NCBI GenBank assembly: GCA_949292215.1
Contig: CASEYW010000097.1
Location: forward strand, 1-52,101
From: an uncultured bacterium
GTDB taxonomy: Bacteria; Verrucomicrobiota; Lentisphaeria; Victivallales; UBA1829
Length of the DNA stretch: 52,101 nucleotides
Reading direction: 5' to 3'
Shown here: piece by piece, positions 37,263 to 45,591 of the stretch
Position numbering within the stretch: the first letter of the stretch is position 1
How the letters are laid out: each line of letters opens with the position of its first letter
Notes under the pieces: generated by a model
Told to the model about the DNA's origin: nothing
Database searches by the model: none
Seen by the model: the letters and a program-made list of their open reading frames with translations, nothing else
Position numbers and translations under genes: made by a program

Positions 37263-38726
37263 ATGAGCCGGAATTTTACTGCGCGTTATCGACAGATTGC
37301 CGAGACACTGAAACAGGAAATCTGTCAGGGTGTCTGGAAAAAAGGAGCCCGTCTTCCTTCGCGGGTTCAGCTCTGCCGGCAGTACAACGTATCCGCAATA
37401 ACCATCAATTCTGCATGGAAGCTGCTTTCCGAAGCAGGGATGATCGAAGTCGTGCATGGAAGCGGCGCCTATGTCCGCTGGACTCCGGATGACGAATATG
37501 CGCAGATCCTTCCCGGTCCGCGTTCCCTGCATGTGAAGGAACGTGTCGTCTATACAATGCTTGGCGCGACCCCTCTCTACACCTTCATGATGAAGACGTT
37601 GGCGGAATCCTTCATGATCTCCAACCCCGATATCCGGATTGTTCTGACGAATCTTCCGGCGAACGCATCCTATGACCCGTGGCTCCAGAAAATCAGTGAG
37701 GACGATCTTCCTTCCTGTGGAGAATTCTTCTGGCACTCCGCGTATGCGAAACTGGACGCTCTCCTTCCGCTGGAAGATCTGGAGGGATTTGACTCTTTGA
37801 GGGAATCGCTTTCCCCGCTTGCCTTCTTCCCGACTGGCGATGCGAAGAATCAGTCCCACATTCATTCGATTCTTTTTTCCATTGATCTTCCGACGTACAT
37901 TCTGGTGAATCGCCGGATTTTTGAGATGGCGGGGCTTTCTCTTCCGGAGCGGATTTCCCATTTCTCGACTCTGATTCGCTGGGGAAGGGTGCTTTCCGGA
38001 GTCCGGAAAAAGCATCCGGAAATTTATGCGGCCGCAATGCAGGTCCCCTCGGAATGGCACAATGTCAAGCAGTACCTTGAATATCTGGGGCAGAATGTCT
38101 TCGGGGAGGACTACAATGCGAATTCCCCGGAATGTTTTGAGAAAATTTTCTCTGCGGAAGAAACCGCCGGGCGCCTGAATGAGCTGGGAAATCTCCGTGA
38201 CAGCGGGACGCTTCTTCTGGACCAGGTCAATGAGACATTCGCTCTCGGACGGATCGGTTTTCTGCCGTTTGCTTCCGCGTGGACGTTGCAGGTGCTGGAT
38301 TTCCTGAATCCGCATCTGGATGTGAAACCGTATCCGATGCCGCAGAACGGAAATCTGCCTTGGAAGAGTTTTATTTCCGGATTCAGTGTCGGGATTTTCC
38401 GTTCGGGCTGTCCTTCCGAAAACCGTAAGAAGGCTGCGTGGCGATGGCTCCAGTATCTGTTCAAGGCGCAGCCGCAATATGTCCGTTCCCAGATGATGAA
38501 TCTTCCGGTCAAACGTGATGTGGAGCCGTATGTGCAGACTCTTCACCCGGATTTTTATTCCATTGCTGAACAGAGCTTGAAATATGCTGTTCCGCAGTTT
38601 GATTTTATCGGGATGCGCCGTTGTTATGCCCGTGCCGGAGGGGAACTGGCTGCTTTCCTGAGGAATAAAACCAGTTCCGATCTCTGCATTCGGAATATCC
38701 GCTACGCCCTTCAGTCTCTGAAATGA
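37263..38726 (+). CDS. GntR winged-helix regulator fused to a solute-binding-protein domain
   Basis: 487 residues without signal peptide or lipobox. Residues 1-75 are a GntR-type winged helix (ARYRQIAETLKQEICQGVW, LPSRVQLCRQYNVSAITINSAWKLL, IEVVHGSGAYV). Residues about 90-480 look like a family 1 extracellular solute-binding protein: FMISNPDIRIVL, PTYILVNRRIFEMAGLSLPERISHFSTL, an oligosaccharide-binding-type PYPMP segment and RKKAAWRWLQYLF. Such domains normally sit outside the cell and feed ABC transporters; here one appears to serve as a cytoplasmic sugar sensor. The ribosome site GGGAGGAG and a strong promoter support the start. It lies between modules D and E. The most probable targets are these loci, but there is no direct evidence. 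Confidence 0.8.
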   Translation: MSRNFTARYRQIAETLKQEICQGVWKKGARLPSRVQLCRQYNVSAITINSAWKLLSEAGMIEVVHGSGAYVRWTPDDEYAQILPGPRSLHVKERVVYTMLGATPLYTFMMKTLAESFMISNPDIRIVLTNLPANASYDPWLQKISEDDLPSCGEFFWHSAYAKLDALLPLEDLEGFDSLRESLSPLAFFPTGDAKNQSHIHSILFSIDLPTYILVNRRIFEMAGLSLPERISHFSTLIRWGRVLSGVRKKHPEIYAAAMQVPSEWHNVKQYLEYLGQNVFGEDYNANSPECFEKIFSAEETAGRLNELGNLRDSGTLLLDQVNETFALGRIGFLPFASAWTLQVLDFLNPHLDVKPYPMPQNGNLPWKSFISGFSVGIFRSGCPSENRKKAAWRWLQYLFKAQPQYVRSQMMNLPVKRDVEPYVQTLHPDFYSIAEQSLKYAVPQFDFIGMRRCYARAGGELAAFLRNKTSSDLCIRNIRYALQSLK

Positions 38727-38753
38727 CAGAACACTTCCGGAAGAAAGAATGAT

Positions 38754-40328
38754 TCACTGTCTGATGTTGACAAAAGACAGGTCTCTGATTTCAATGGGCT
38801 TTGCCGATCCTGAGTGTGAAATTTTGTAATGGATGGCTGCCACTTCCGGTTTTACGGATACGGACCCCGCAAGTGTCTGCCAGTGTTCTCCTTTCAGACG
38901 GAACTGTTTTTGCATTTTGTAGTGATTACCCTTCCGCATAAGGAAGATGAGTTCCAGAGTAACCAGAGTGCCGGTATCCCCTTTTGCTGCCAGAGAAAAT
39001 GTACTGTTTCCTTTTCCCACACCTGCGAGATCAAAGAGACAGAGCATCCCATCTGCCGGTATTGTGGCGATTCCAGTCTTCAGATTCACCTGGGTTCCTT
39101 TCCGGAGTTCATAGCCATCCGGTTTTCCGTCGCCGTTGAGATCCCTTTTCAGGGACGGCATAATGTTTCCATCCAAGTCCGTTTTGTGAGAATAGAGGAT
39201 TTCCGCCCATTCCTCCTGAGTTCTGACGGGAATGGCGTTTGTGGTAAGCCATTTTAGAAGTTCTTCATATACAGAAAGATACGCATTCCATCCGCCTTTA
39301 ACACGCTGAATCGACATATGAGAGATCAGCACTTTGACCCGATGCTTTGCAATGGATTCTGCAATCTGAAATTTCATGAGAGCAAGAGTCTGTCCATTGT
39401 CTGGAGCTGTGGAATCCGCGCGCATGGTAAACCGGAGCAGATCCGGCTCCGGTTCATTGAATCCTCCGATGGTGCTGGTATCTGGTCCCGGGACGCAGCT
39501 TCCGGAAATATATCCGAACTCTTTTCCGTAAATCGCTGCGATCTTTTCCGGCGTGACAAAGCATTCCCATCCGCCCGGCTGAATCCATGTGCGCGGCCGG
39601 GGAAGGCCGATCGCCGTAAAATTTCTGCGGGAGCAGTCTGCAAGGAAACGCAGAAGTTCATCCGGCGGCTGAATGGCTGCATTGTTTGCAAGCAGGATCA
39701 GTTTGCTTGTTTCCCGGTTCGGAATTTCGACTTTTTCTCCCCAGAAACTGTATAATGTTTTCTTGCCATCCTGAATCCGAATCCCATAGACTTTTCCAGT
39801 TTCCGGGACCAGAATTTTCCGTGTGAACGCCAGTCGGTTGTGCATTTCCGCCGGATAGTCGCAGAGGACCCCGTTCCGGATGGCTCCCTGGAAGGGAATG
39901 TTTTTCGGATGTTCCGCATTCAGTTCATATTTGAAATAAACGGTTTTTGTTCCTGGATTCGCATGATCGGCGATCGGCAGACTGGCGAATCGCTGGAATT
40001 CTTCCGCGCTCCGAGCGGAGATCTGATAGACCGCATGACTTGGCAGATGGTCCAGCATCAGATGCCCTTTCTCCGCGAGTTCCCGCAAGGTGCGCTGACT
40101 TTCCGGAGCATTCAAATTCTGCGAGATGAGACTCAGACACATCCGAACGCCGTATCGTTCGAACAGCGCTCCCATTTCTCTCCATTGACGGGGTGGTTTG
40201 TTGTCATCGAAACGAAAGCATACACCGGCGCTTTTTGTGACAGGCGCTTCCGCCTGAATCTGGCAGATGCAGATCAGAGCCGTCAGCAGCACAGCTGCTG
40301 TCCTGCGGTTTAACAGAATGTTTTTCAT
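38754..40328 (-). CDS. secreted polysaccharide-deacetylase-like protein with Ca-loop, second copy
   Basis: 524 residues, a full-length paralogue of the protein at 32881. Signal peptide about 1-27 (VLLTALICICQIQA). RFDD (D41, D42) and HLPSH (H94, H98) stand for the two metal-binding motifs of NodB-type deacetylases. DLNGDGKPDGYE near residues 395-410 is the calcium loop, followed by a beta domain. AGGA six bases upstream supports the start, which overlaps the GH78 stop by 4 bases. Last gene of module E. That this protein pair belongs to two different loci suggests that it acts on a modification shared by both glycans. Confidence 0.68.
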   Translation of the reverse strand: MKNILLNRRTAAVLLTALICICQIQAEAPVTKSAGVCFRFDDNKPPRQWREMGALFERYGVRMCLSLISQNLNAPESQRTLRELAEKGHLMLDHLPSHAVYQISARSAEEFQRFASLPIADHANPGTKTVYFKYELNAEHPKNIPFQGAIRNGVLCDYPAEMHNRLAFTRKILVPETGKVYGIRIQDGKKTLYSFWGEKVEIPNRETSKLILLANNAAIQPPDELLRFLADCSRRNFTAIGLPRPRTWIQPGGWECFVTPEKIAAIYGKEFGYISGSCVPGPDTSTIGGFNEPEPDLLRFTMRADSTAPDNGQTLALMKFQIAESIAKHRVKVLISHMSIQRVKGGWNAYLSVYEELLKWLTTNAIPVRTQEEWAEILYSHKTDLDGNIMPSLKRDLNGDGKPDGYELRKGTQVNLKTGIATIPADGMLCLFDLAGVGKGNSTFSLAAKGDTGTLVTLELIFLMRKGNHYKMQKQFRLKGEHWQTLAGSVSVKPEVAAIHYKISHSGSAKPIEIRDLSFVNIRQ

Positions 40329-42721
40329 TGGTGATCCTCATTTTTGTTCAGGGAATGATACTTCAGCAGATCGGAGCCGGGAGGCGTTTCGCAGAGGCAT
40401 CCCTCGGGAATTTCCAGAGAAATCCCTGTGGAAGCATTCCAGGACATGCGGAAGATGCCTTGCGGAAGCGGAATCCGGACTTCTCCCGATTCCGGGAGAA
40501 GTTCCTGCGCCGGATCGCAGGAAAATCTGTGCCACCCCGGTTCCAGTTGCCGGATTCCGGTAAGCAGTTCCGGAAGATGACTGGCTGGATGAGCGCTCCA
40601 TGCGTGACAGCAGGACTGCCCGTCGTAACGGTCCCACTGAAAATGTTCCCATGTCCCGCCCGAGGGAACCATCCGGCTCCAGTTGCGGCGAATGAAGGAG
40701 AGAATCTCCTTCCGGAGTCCCAGTTGTTTTGCTGCATCGAAAAGGTAACTGCACCAGAAGGAAGTCGGCGTGGCAAAGGAGCATGGTTCATTGTTCAGAA
40801 ATGGCATCAGACGTTTCCGGACCATGGATGGATACGCTTCCGGATGGAGTCCATTCAGGATTGCCAGAACCTGATCATGAAGCGATGGCGGTTCCGCACA
40901 GGGATGCCCGTTCTCTTCGAGTCCGCTTCGAAAGAGCTGTGTTGTTTCATCAAACAGAAACAGATGAATTTGTTGTTCTAGCGTAAATCGTTCTTCTGCA
41001 ATGTGTTGAGCTTTCTTTTTCTGGCCGGCTGCTTGGCAGAGCGATTCGACGGCGCGCAATGTATACAGGTACCATAGGTTGAGGAAGGTCGGACAACCCC
41101 GTTTGGGCAGTTCTGCCCAGTCTTCAAACAGCCAGAACCGGGGATCCGCTTTCAGAAGGCCATTTTTCTCACGAGCTTCCGAGGTATGGAAATAGTCAAG
41201 GATCTGTTCCGTTTTTGACTGCTGTTCCAGAAAAAGTGAGAGGTCTCCAGTTTGCCGGTAATAGTCGTAATGGGTCAGAAGCCAGGTCAAAGAAAAATCC
41301 GGAAGGATACATTGCTCATTGCAGCATGGAGCAACGCCGGGAGTCAGGCCGCAGCGGGTATTCTGTCCGGCGATCGAACGGATTCCACGACGGAGAAGCC
41401 TTGTGTCTCCATCCAGGAAAAAGGTGTTGCGGGCCTGAATTCGGGCATCTCCCCACCACTGTCCCTGTTCCCGCCAGGGGGTATCCATGTAAGCGTCGGA
41501 GGAGCAGATCTGCTGGGTATGACGGCAGAGCTCATAGATGGCGTTGAGTTCCTCATCGGAAGTTTTGAACATTCCGTGCATAGAAAACGGGTACTCGGCT
41601 GTCCGCCAGGTCGTGCGGAAGCGGAGGGGAACGTTGAGGTTCCGCAGCACAAGGACGATGCAGCGAGCGCCTTGAATGGCGAAGAACATTCTCCGGCAGA
41701 ATTTCGGCGCCACCCGCAATCGTGCCGCAGGGGCGATCATGCCTCCGTAGCCTGCGGGCGGAAGGTCGACCGGTTTATCGTCCGGCAGGTATTGATAGAA
41801 CAGGGCGTCGGCGATTTCCTTTCCGCTTCCCCCGGCGATTTCGAGTCCGAACGTGCCGATTCGGATCGCGTCGAGCTTGATTGTCAGCGCAAGGAACATG
41901 CCGTCCGGCTGCGCGGGGACTTCGAATTCCAGAAATGCTCCATTCTTTCTGCAGGGGTAAGGGATGGATTCGTGCCAGTTGGAGACACTCTGCCGCTCTC
42001 CTTCCTCCCAGTGCCAGGCAAGATGAAAGGCTTGTTCGAATCCGGGACGCATCCTGCCGGTTCCCCAGGAAACAATTTTTTCCGGCGCAGTCAGTTCTTC
42101 CCGGAGCAGAGGAATTCCCCGTGGTTCTACATCATACCATGGGGCCTGACCGAAAGAGGTTTCGCCAAACCAGCGGAACATCTCCTTTTCGGTCCATTGA
42201 GGTGGATGTTCCGAGTATACCCATGCAAGATCGTCCTGATTCGCATCAAAATCCTCCTGATATCCCAGCTGACGGCTTTGGCGGGCGACATTCGGGTTGT
42301 TGGCTGGTGAACGTCTCATTCTCCAACTCTTTTTATTGGAATGAATAACGGTTTTTCCCCATTCGGCTGCGCAGATCATGCCTGCTGCATTCCGGTGGAT
42401 ATACTGAAACGTGCCGGTTCCCGGATTGTAGGCTTCGATCGAAATCCAGTTATGACCGTTTTTCAGGAATGCTGTAAGATCAATTTCGTCGTATGGCCAG
42501 GAATCCTGATATCCTCGTGCAGGACCGCGGCAGACATATCTGCCATTGACGCTCAAACGGTACAGCTGATCGGCTGTGATGAAGAACGGAGCCTTTTCCG
42601 GAATCTCTTCCAGTTCAAAATCATAACGGAATTGGGCATGGCAGTTGTTGAGATACAGTTCTCCGCCTTCGGGCCAGAGCCAGCCGGCATGTTTGAGCGG
42701 AACGGGAGATGCGCTTGTCAT
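40325..42721 (-). CDS. GH78 alpha-L-rhamnosidase, cytoplasmic
   Basis: 798 residues without a signal peptide. N-terminal beta-sandwich domains (about 1-390) with LYRLSVNGRYVCRGPARGYQ are typical of bacterial rhamnosidases. The (alpha/alpha)6 barrel at about 395-720 holds the GH78 signature SSDAYMDTPWREQGQWWGDAR, with the acid residues of the family, and the late SCCHAWSAHPASHL motif. A C-terminal beta domain closes it. It should remove terminal alpha-L-rhamnose from oligosaccharides, which fits the GH28 gene in the same operon (pectic rhamnogalacturonan is one possible source). It starts 8 bases after the SGNH gene. Confidence 0.87.
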   Translation of the reverse strand: MTSASPVPLKHAGWLWPEGGELYLNNCHAQFRYDFELEEIPEKAPFFITADQLYRLSVNGRYVCRGPARGYQDSWPYDEIDLTAFLKNGHNWISIEAYNPGTGTFQYIHRNAAGMICAAEWGKTVIHSNKKSWRMRRSPANNPNVARQSRQLGYQEDFDANQDDLAWVYSEHPPQWTEKEMFRWFGETSFGQAPWYDVEPRGIPLLREELTAPEKIVSWGTGRMRPGFEQAFHLAWHWEEGERQSVSNWHESIPYPCRKNGAFLEFEVPAQPDGMFLALTIKLDAIRIGTFGLEIAGGSGKEIADALFYQYLPDDKPVDLPPAGYGGMIAPAARLRVAPKFCRRMFFAIQGARCIVLVLRNLNVPLRFRTTWRTAEYPFSMHGMFKTSDEELNAIYELCRHTQQICSSDAYMDTPWREQGQWWGDARIQARNTFFLDGDTRLLRRGIRSIAGQNTRCGLTPGVAPCCNEQCILPDFSLTWLLTHYDYYRQTGDLSLFLEQQSKTEQILDYFHTSEAREKNGLLKADPRFWLFEDWAELPKRGCPTFLNLWYLYTLRAVESLCQAAGQKKKAQHIAEERFTLEQQIHLFLFDETTQLFRSGLEENGHPCAEPPSLHDQVLAILNGLHPEAYPSMVRKRLMPFLNNEPCSFATPTSFWCSYLFDAAKQLGLRKEILSFIRRNWSRMVPSGGTWEHFQWDRYDGQSCCHAWSAHPASHLPELLTGIRQLEPGWHRFSCDPAQELLPESGEVRIPLPQGIFRMSWNASTGISLEIPEGCLCETPPGSDLLKYHSLNKNEDHQ

Positions 42722-42729
42722 TGATTTGC

Positions 42730-43980
42730 TTACCTTTCTGGAAACAGATCCGCGAGTGCCTGAAAATACAGATCGATTCCGCGGATGTCCGGGTGATTGA
42801 TGTGATTGCGCATCAATGTGTTATAAGGAATTCCCTCTTTCCAGAGATGCTGAAAGCGTCTGGAGAGATCGGCACAGGCATAATGATTTTCCCTGATCCA
42901 GTTCCGCAGAAATGCCACATAAGGGCGCGGATCGGATTCGATGTTTTTCTGGGAGGGCAGATCCATCCAGTCCGGACGGACAAAATGGGGGACAATCACG
43001 AGAAGTTCCATTCCTTTTGCCTGAAAATCATCTCGAATCCGGTTGTAGATTCGGTCGAATTCCGGTTTCATGGTCAGATAGGTGTCGTTGACAAATTCGA
43101 GAATTACCAGATCCGCCCCGGATTCCACGACTTTTTTCTGATAGTTCCATGGCGAATCCGGCGGTTCGCACTGGAAGGTGTTGATTGCCTTGCCTCCCCA
43201 GCCGAGTTCCACCAGTTCAACTTCTGCGAGAGGGAACCTGGTTTGCAGCAGACGCTGAAACCGTCGCGGCCAGCGCAGTTCAGGATCGTGAATGTAGCGG
43301 CATGCAGTCACACTGTCGCCCCACGCGAGAATCCGGACCTTTTCTCCTGACCGGAGTTTTTTCAGTGTTCTGGCAAACTGGCATTGCGTTTCATCCGGTC
43401 GTGGTTCCGGTGACCATGACTCTTGAAAGGGAAAAATCATGGAGTCGGCAAGCGCTCCTCTCCGCCGGTCGAAAAAAAGATTGCAGAGGAGTTCTTCTCC
43501 GTCCGACAATTCCGGCGGGAGCGGGGTTGCTCCATTCACGTCACCCTTTTTCTGAAAAATGCTTCCATCGTTTCGCCGGACAATGGAATCCAGTCGGAGC
43601 GGTGTGTAGCAATAGGATACATAGACCGTATCGTTTTCTCCGAAAGCGGATTCTCCGATGCGTCCAAAAGCACCCCATACAGGATCGACGTAAAAATCGA
43701 TTCCGTTCCGGAGTTTCATTCCGTCCGCCCGGACGATGCTTACGGAATCCGGATTCAGAACATGGGAAATGGAACATTCATCGGCAATCAACTGGGAAAA
43801 ACGTGCTCCCGCCAGCCATTTTCTTTCTGTAAAAAGAGGGACCTGCTCCTGTTTTTCCCCGGATACGGAAATTTCTTCGACCGGCTCAATGGCAAGAACC
43901 GTTTCCTTTGAGGAATTTTCCCGGATTCGGAGCTTCCAGTCCGGCAGGGCATGAAATTGAAAATGTCTTGTTGACATCAC
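42730..43980 (-). CDS. SGNH/GDSL hydrolase with N-terminal beta domain
   Basis: 416 residues. The first 190 residues are beta-rich with no named family. The second half is an SGNH esterase: block I AWGDSVTAC with the Ser nucleophile, block II GWGGKAI, block III EFVND with Asn, and a C-terminal NHINHPDIRG that carries the Asp-x-His region in changed spacing. It probably removes acetyl or similar esters from sugars. There is no signal peptide, so it is likely cytoplasmic. GTG 43980 lies nine bases after AAGGAG; ATG 43977 is the alternative. It starts 3 bases after the GH28 gene. Confidence 0.78.
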   Translation of the reverse strand: MMSTRHFQFHALPDWKLRIRENSSKETVLAIEPVEEISVSGEKQEQVPLFTERKWLAGARFSQLIADECSISHVLNPDSVSIVRADGMKLRNGIDFYVDPVWGAFGRIGESAFGENDTVYVSYCYTPLRLDSIVRRNDGSIFQKKGDVNGATPLPPELSDGEELLCNLFFDRRRGALADSMIFPFQESWSPEPRPDETQCQFARTLKKLRSGEKVRILAWGDSVTACRYIHDPELRWPRRFQRLLQTRFPLAEVELVELGWGGKAINTFQCEPPDSPWNYQKKVVESGADLVILEFVNDTYLTMKPEFDRIYNRIRDDFQAKGMELLVIVPHFVRPDWMDLPSQKNIESDPRPYVAFLRNWIRENHYACADLSRRFQHLWKEGIPYNTLMRNHINHPDIRGIDLYFQALADLFPER

Positions 43981-43983
43981 GAT

Positions 43984-45426
43984 TCATAACTCCTTGACAG
44001 ATATGTTGTTCAATGATCCCTCCACAAGAATCCGGCTGGTTTCCACGTTTTCCAGGGAAAGGTTCCGGATCTCAAGTTGAGGAATGTTTCTGGAGAGGAT
44101 GGTTTCCAGGCGTTCTCCTTCTCCGGCAAAACGGATGTTCCGGAAAACGATTCCGTCGTACACGGAATGGTAGAAGTCGTAATTTTCGACTTTTCCCGTT
44201 ACCTGATTTCCGAGATCGGGACCGAGACGGTCACAGTTGACCACGATCAGTTTCGGCCGCCAGTCAGTTTTCCAGAGATAACGGTCCTCATCCGATGCCT
44301 GAATCTGCTGGGAATAAAGAGTCTCATTCAAATCCACCTCAATATCTTCAAACAGGACATTTCGGATGGAGGAATCGGGCGAACCGTACCAGGTTGTGAT
44401 ATCCATCGCGATTGCCGCAAGATGAACGATCCGGCAGTTCCGGAAGGTAATATGTTCGATCGGTGCCGGTTGTTTTCCGCACCAGACTTCCATTGCTTTT
44501 CCCCAGTCGCACCACAGAACGCAGTTTTCGACCGTCATGTTTCGCAATGGTGTGGTTTCTCCGTCCAGATGAGCGCCGCGTGCAACCAGGCAGTCATCAT
44601 ACGAACGGATGAATGAATTCCGGATCAGGACATCCTGCGATGCGCAGACGTCGATTCCATCGGAGTTGTAGCGCCACATTCCGATCAGCTTGATGTTTTC
44701 GAGGCGGACGTCGCGACAGTTGTTTCGCAGAATGATCGCCCAGAACGGTGCATCCCGAAAGATGATCCCTTCCACGAGAATGTCCGAAGATTCGTATGCA
44801 ACGAATCCACCGGAAAACTCTTCGTCCCGTTTGCTCAGCCCGAATTCCCGGACTTTTGCCGCTACCGGAGATTCGACTCCGGAATGGTCGTTGCCTCTCG
44901 GGATCTCCGAACTGTCCAGAATTCCGCGCCCGATGATCCTTACATGTTCGACTTTGTACAGAAAAACAGCTCCGTAAACCACCGCACCTTCGTCAATGCG
45001 GATGGTCTGTCCGCTTTTCGGAACGATCACTCCCGGGTGATGTTCTCCGGGACCAAAATGGATTTCGTCCGGAACATGCGTCTCGTTAAACGCTGCATTG
45101 GCAAAGACATGGAGCACATGATGCCGATCCCCGGCTTCGATCGTAAATTGACAAGGCGCATCTACTTGAAGCCGAACCCCTTCCGGTGTCCGTTCCAGTG
45201 GAAGTTTCATGGCAAGCGGACGGATCTCAATGGTTCCATCCGCCGGGAATTCAAAGAAAATCTCCAGTTCATTTTGCTCTTCCAGATCAAACGAAACGAA
45301 TTCAGTCAGTTCCGTTTGATCAAGACTCCGCTGCTTTCCCGGCCACACCCGGTTCAGCAGATAAGCTGAGACTCGCGCCGGATGGACCCGGAGCGGTTTT
45401 CCATTCAGCTGTACATTGAATTTCAT
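43984..45426 (-). CDS. GH28 polygalacturonase-like glycosidase, cytoplasmic
   Basis: 480 residues. After a beta domain (about 1-120) comes a right-handed beta-helix with the GH28 motifs NSDGID (D256) and SYDDC (D277, D278), the catalytic Asp residues of polygalacturonases. Repeated strand patterns (ILVEGIIFRDAPFWAI, VRLENIKLIG, IEHITFRNCRI) are clear. The later motif HG-HG-type His is not obvious. ATG 45426 has AAGGG nine bases upstream; the in-frame TTG at 45435 is rejected. No signal peptide, so the substrate should be imported oligogalacturonides or rhamnogalacturonan pieces. The gene follows a strong hairpin and is the first of four tightly packed genes. Confidence 0.85.
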   Translation of the reverse strand: MKFNVQLNGKPLRVHPARVSAYLLNRVWPGKQRSLDQTELTEFVSFDLEEQNELEIFFEFPADGTIEIRPLAMKLPLERTPEGVRLQVDAPCQFTIEAGDRHHVLHVFANAAFNETHVPDEIHFGPGEHHPGVIVPKSGQTIRIDEGAVVYGAVFLYKVEHVRIIGRGILDSSEIPRGNDHSGVESPVAAKVREFGLSKRDEEFSGGFVAYESSDILVEGIIFRDAPFWAIILRNNCRDVRLENIKLIGMWRYNSDGIDVCASQDVLIRNSFIRSYDDCLVARGAHLDGETTPLRNMTVENCVLWCDWGKAMEVWCGKQPAPIEHITFRNCRIVHLAAIAMDITTWYGSPDSSIRNVLFEDIEVDLNETLYSQQIQASDEDRYLWKTDWRPKLIVVNCDRLGPDLGNQVTGKVENYDFYHSVYDGIVFRNIRFAGEGERLETILSRNIPQLEIRNLSLENVETSRILVEGSLNNISVKEL

Positions 45427-45461
45427 GGTTTTCAACCCTTATGATGATAAAAAAGGTTTCA

Positions 45462-45497
45462 GAAAAGCCCGGCGTTTCCATTCGGAGAAAACCGGGC
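45462..45497 (-). terminator. hairpin terminator between the giant glycosidase and GH28 genes
   Basis: On the minus strand GCCCGG (45492-45497) and CCGGGC (45467-45472) form a 6-bp all-GC stem, followed at once by TTTTCTG. It sits 36 bases before the GH28 start inside a same-strand run of genes, so it may act as a partial terminator. A weak TTGACA in the same gap, with a poor -10, is the only promoter candidate. Confidence 0.55.
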
Positions 45498-45591
45498 CCT
45501 GTGCGTATCCTCTGATTGCGCTTGAATCAGAGCTGCATCCGACCGTGTCAAACTGGAATGCTGTTTCTACCCTCCTTGTCCATATTTTCTT

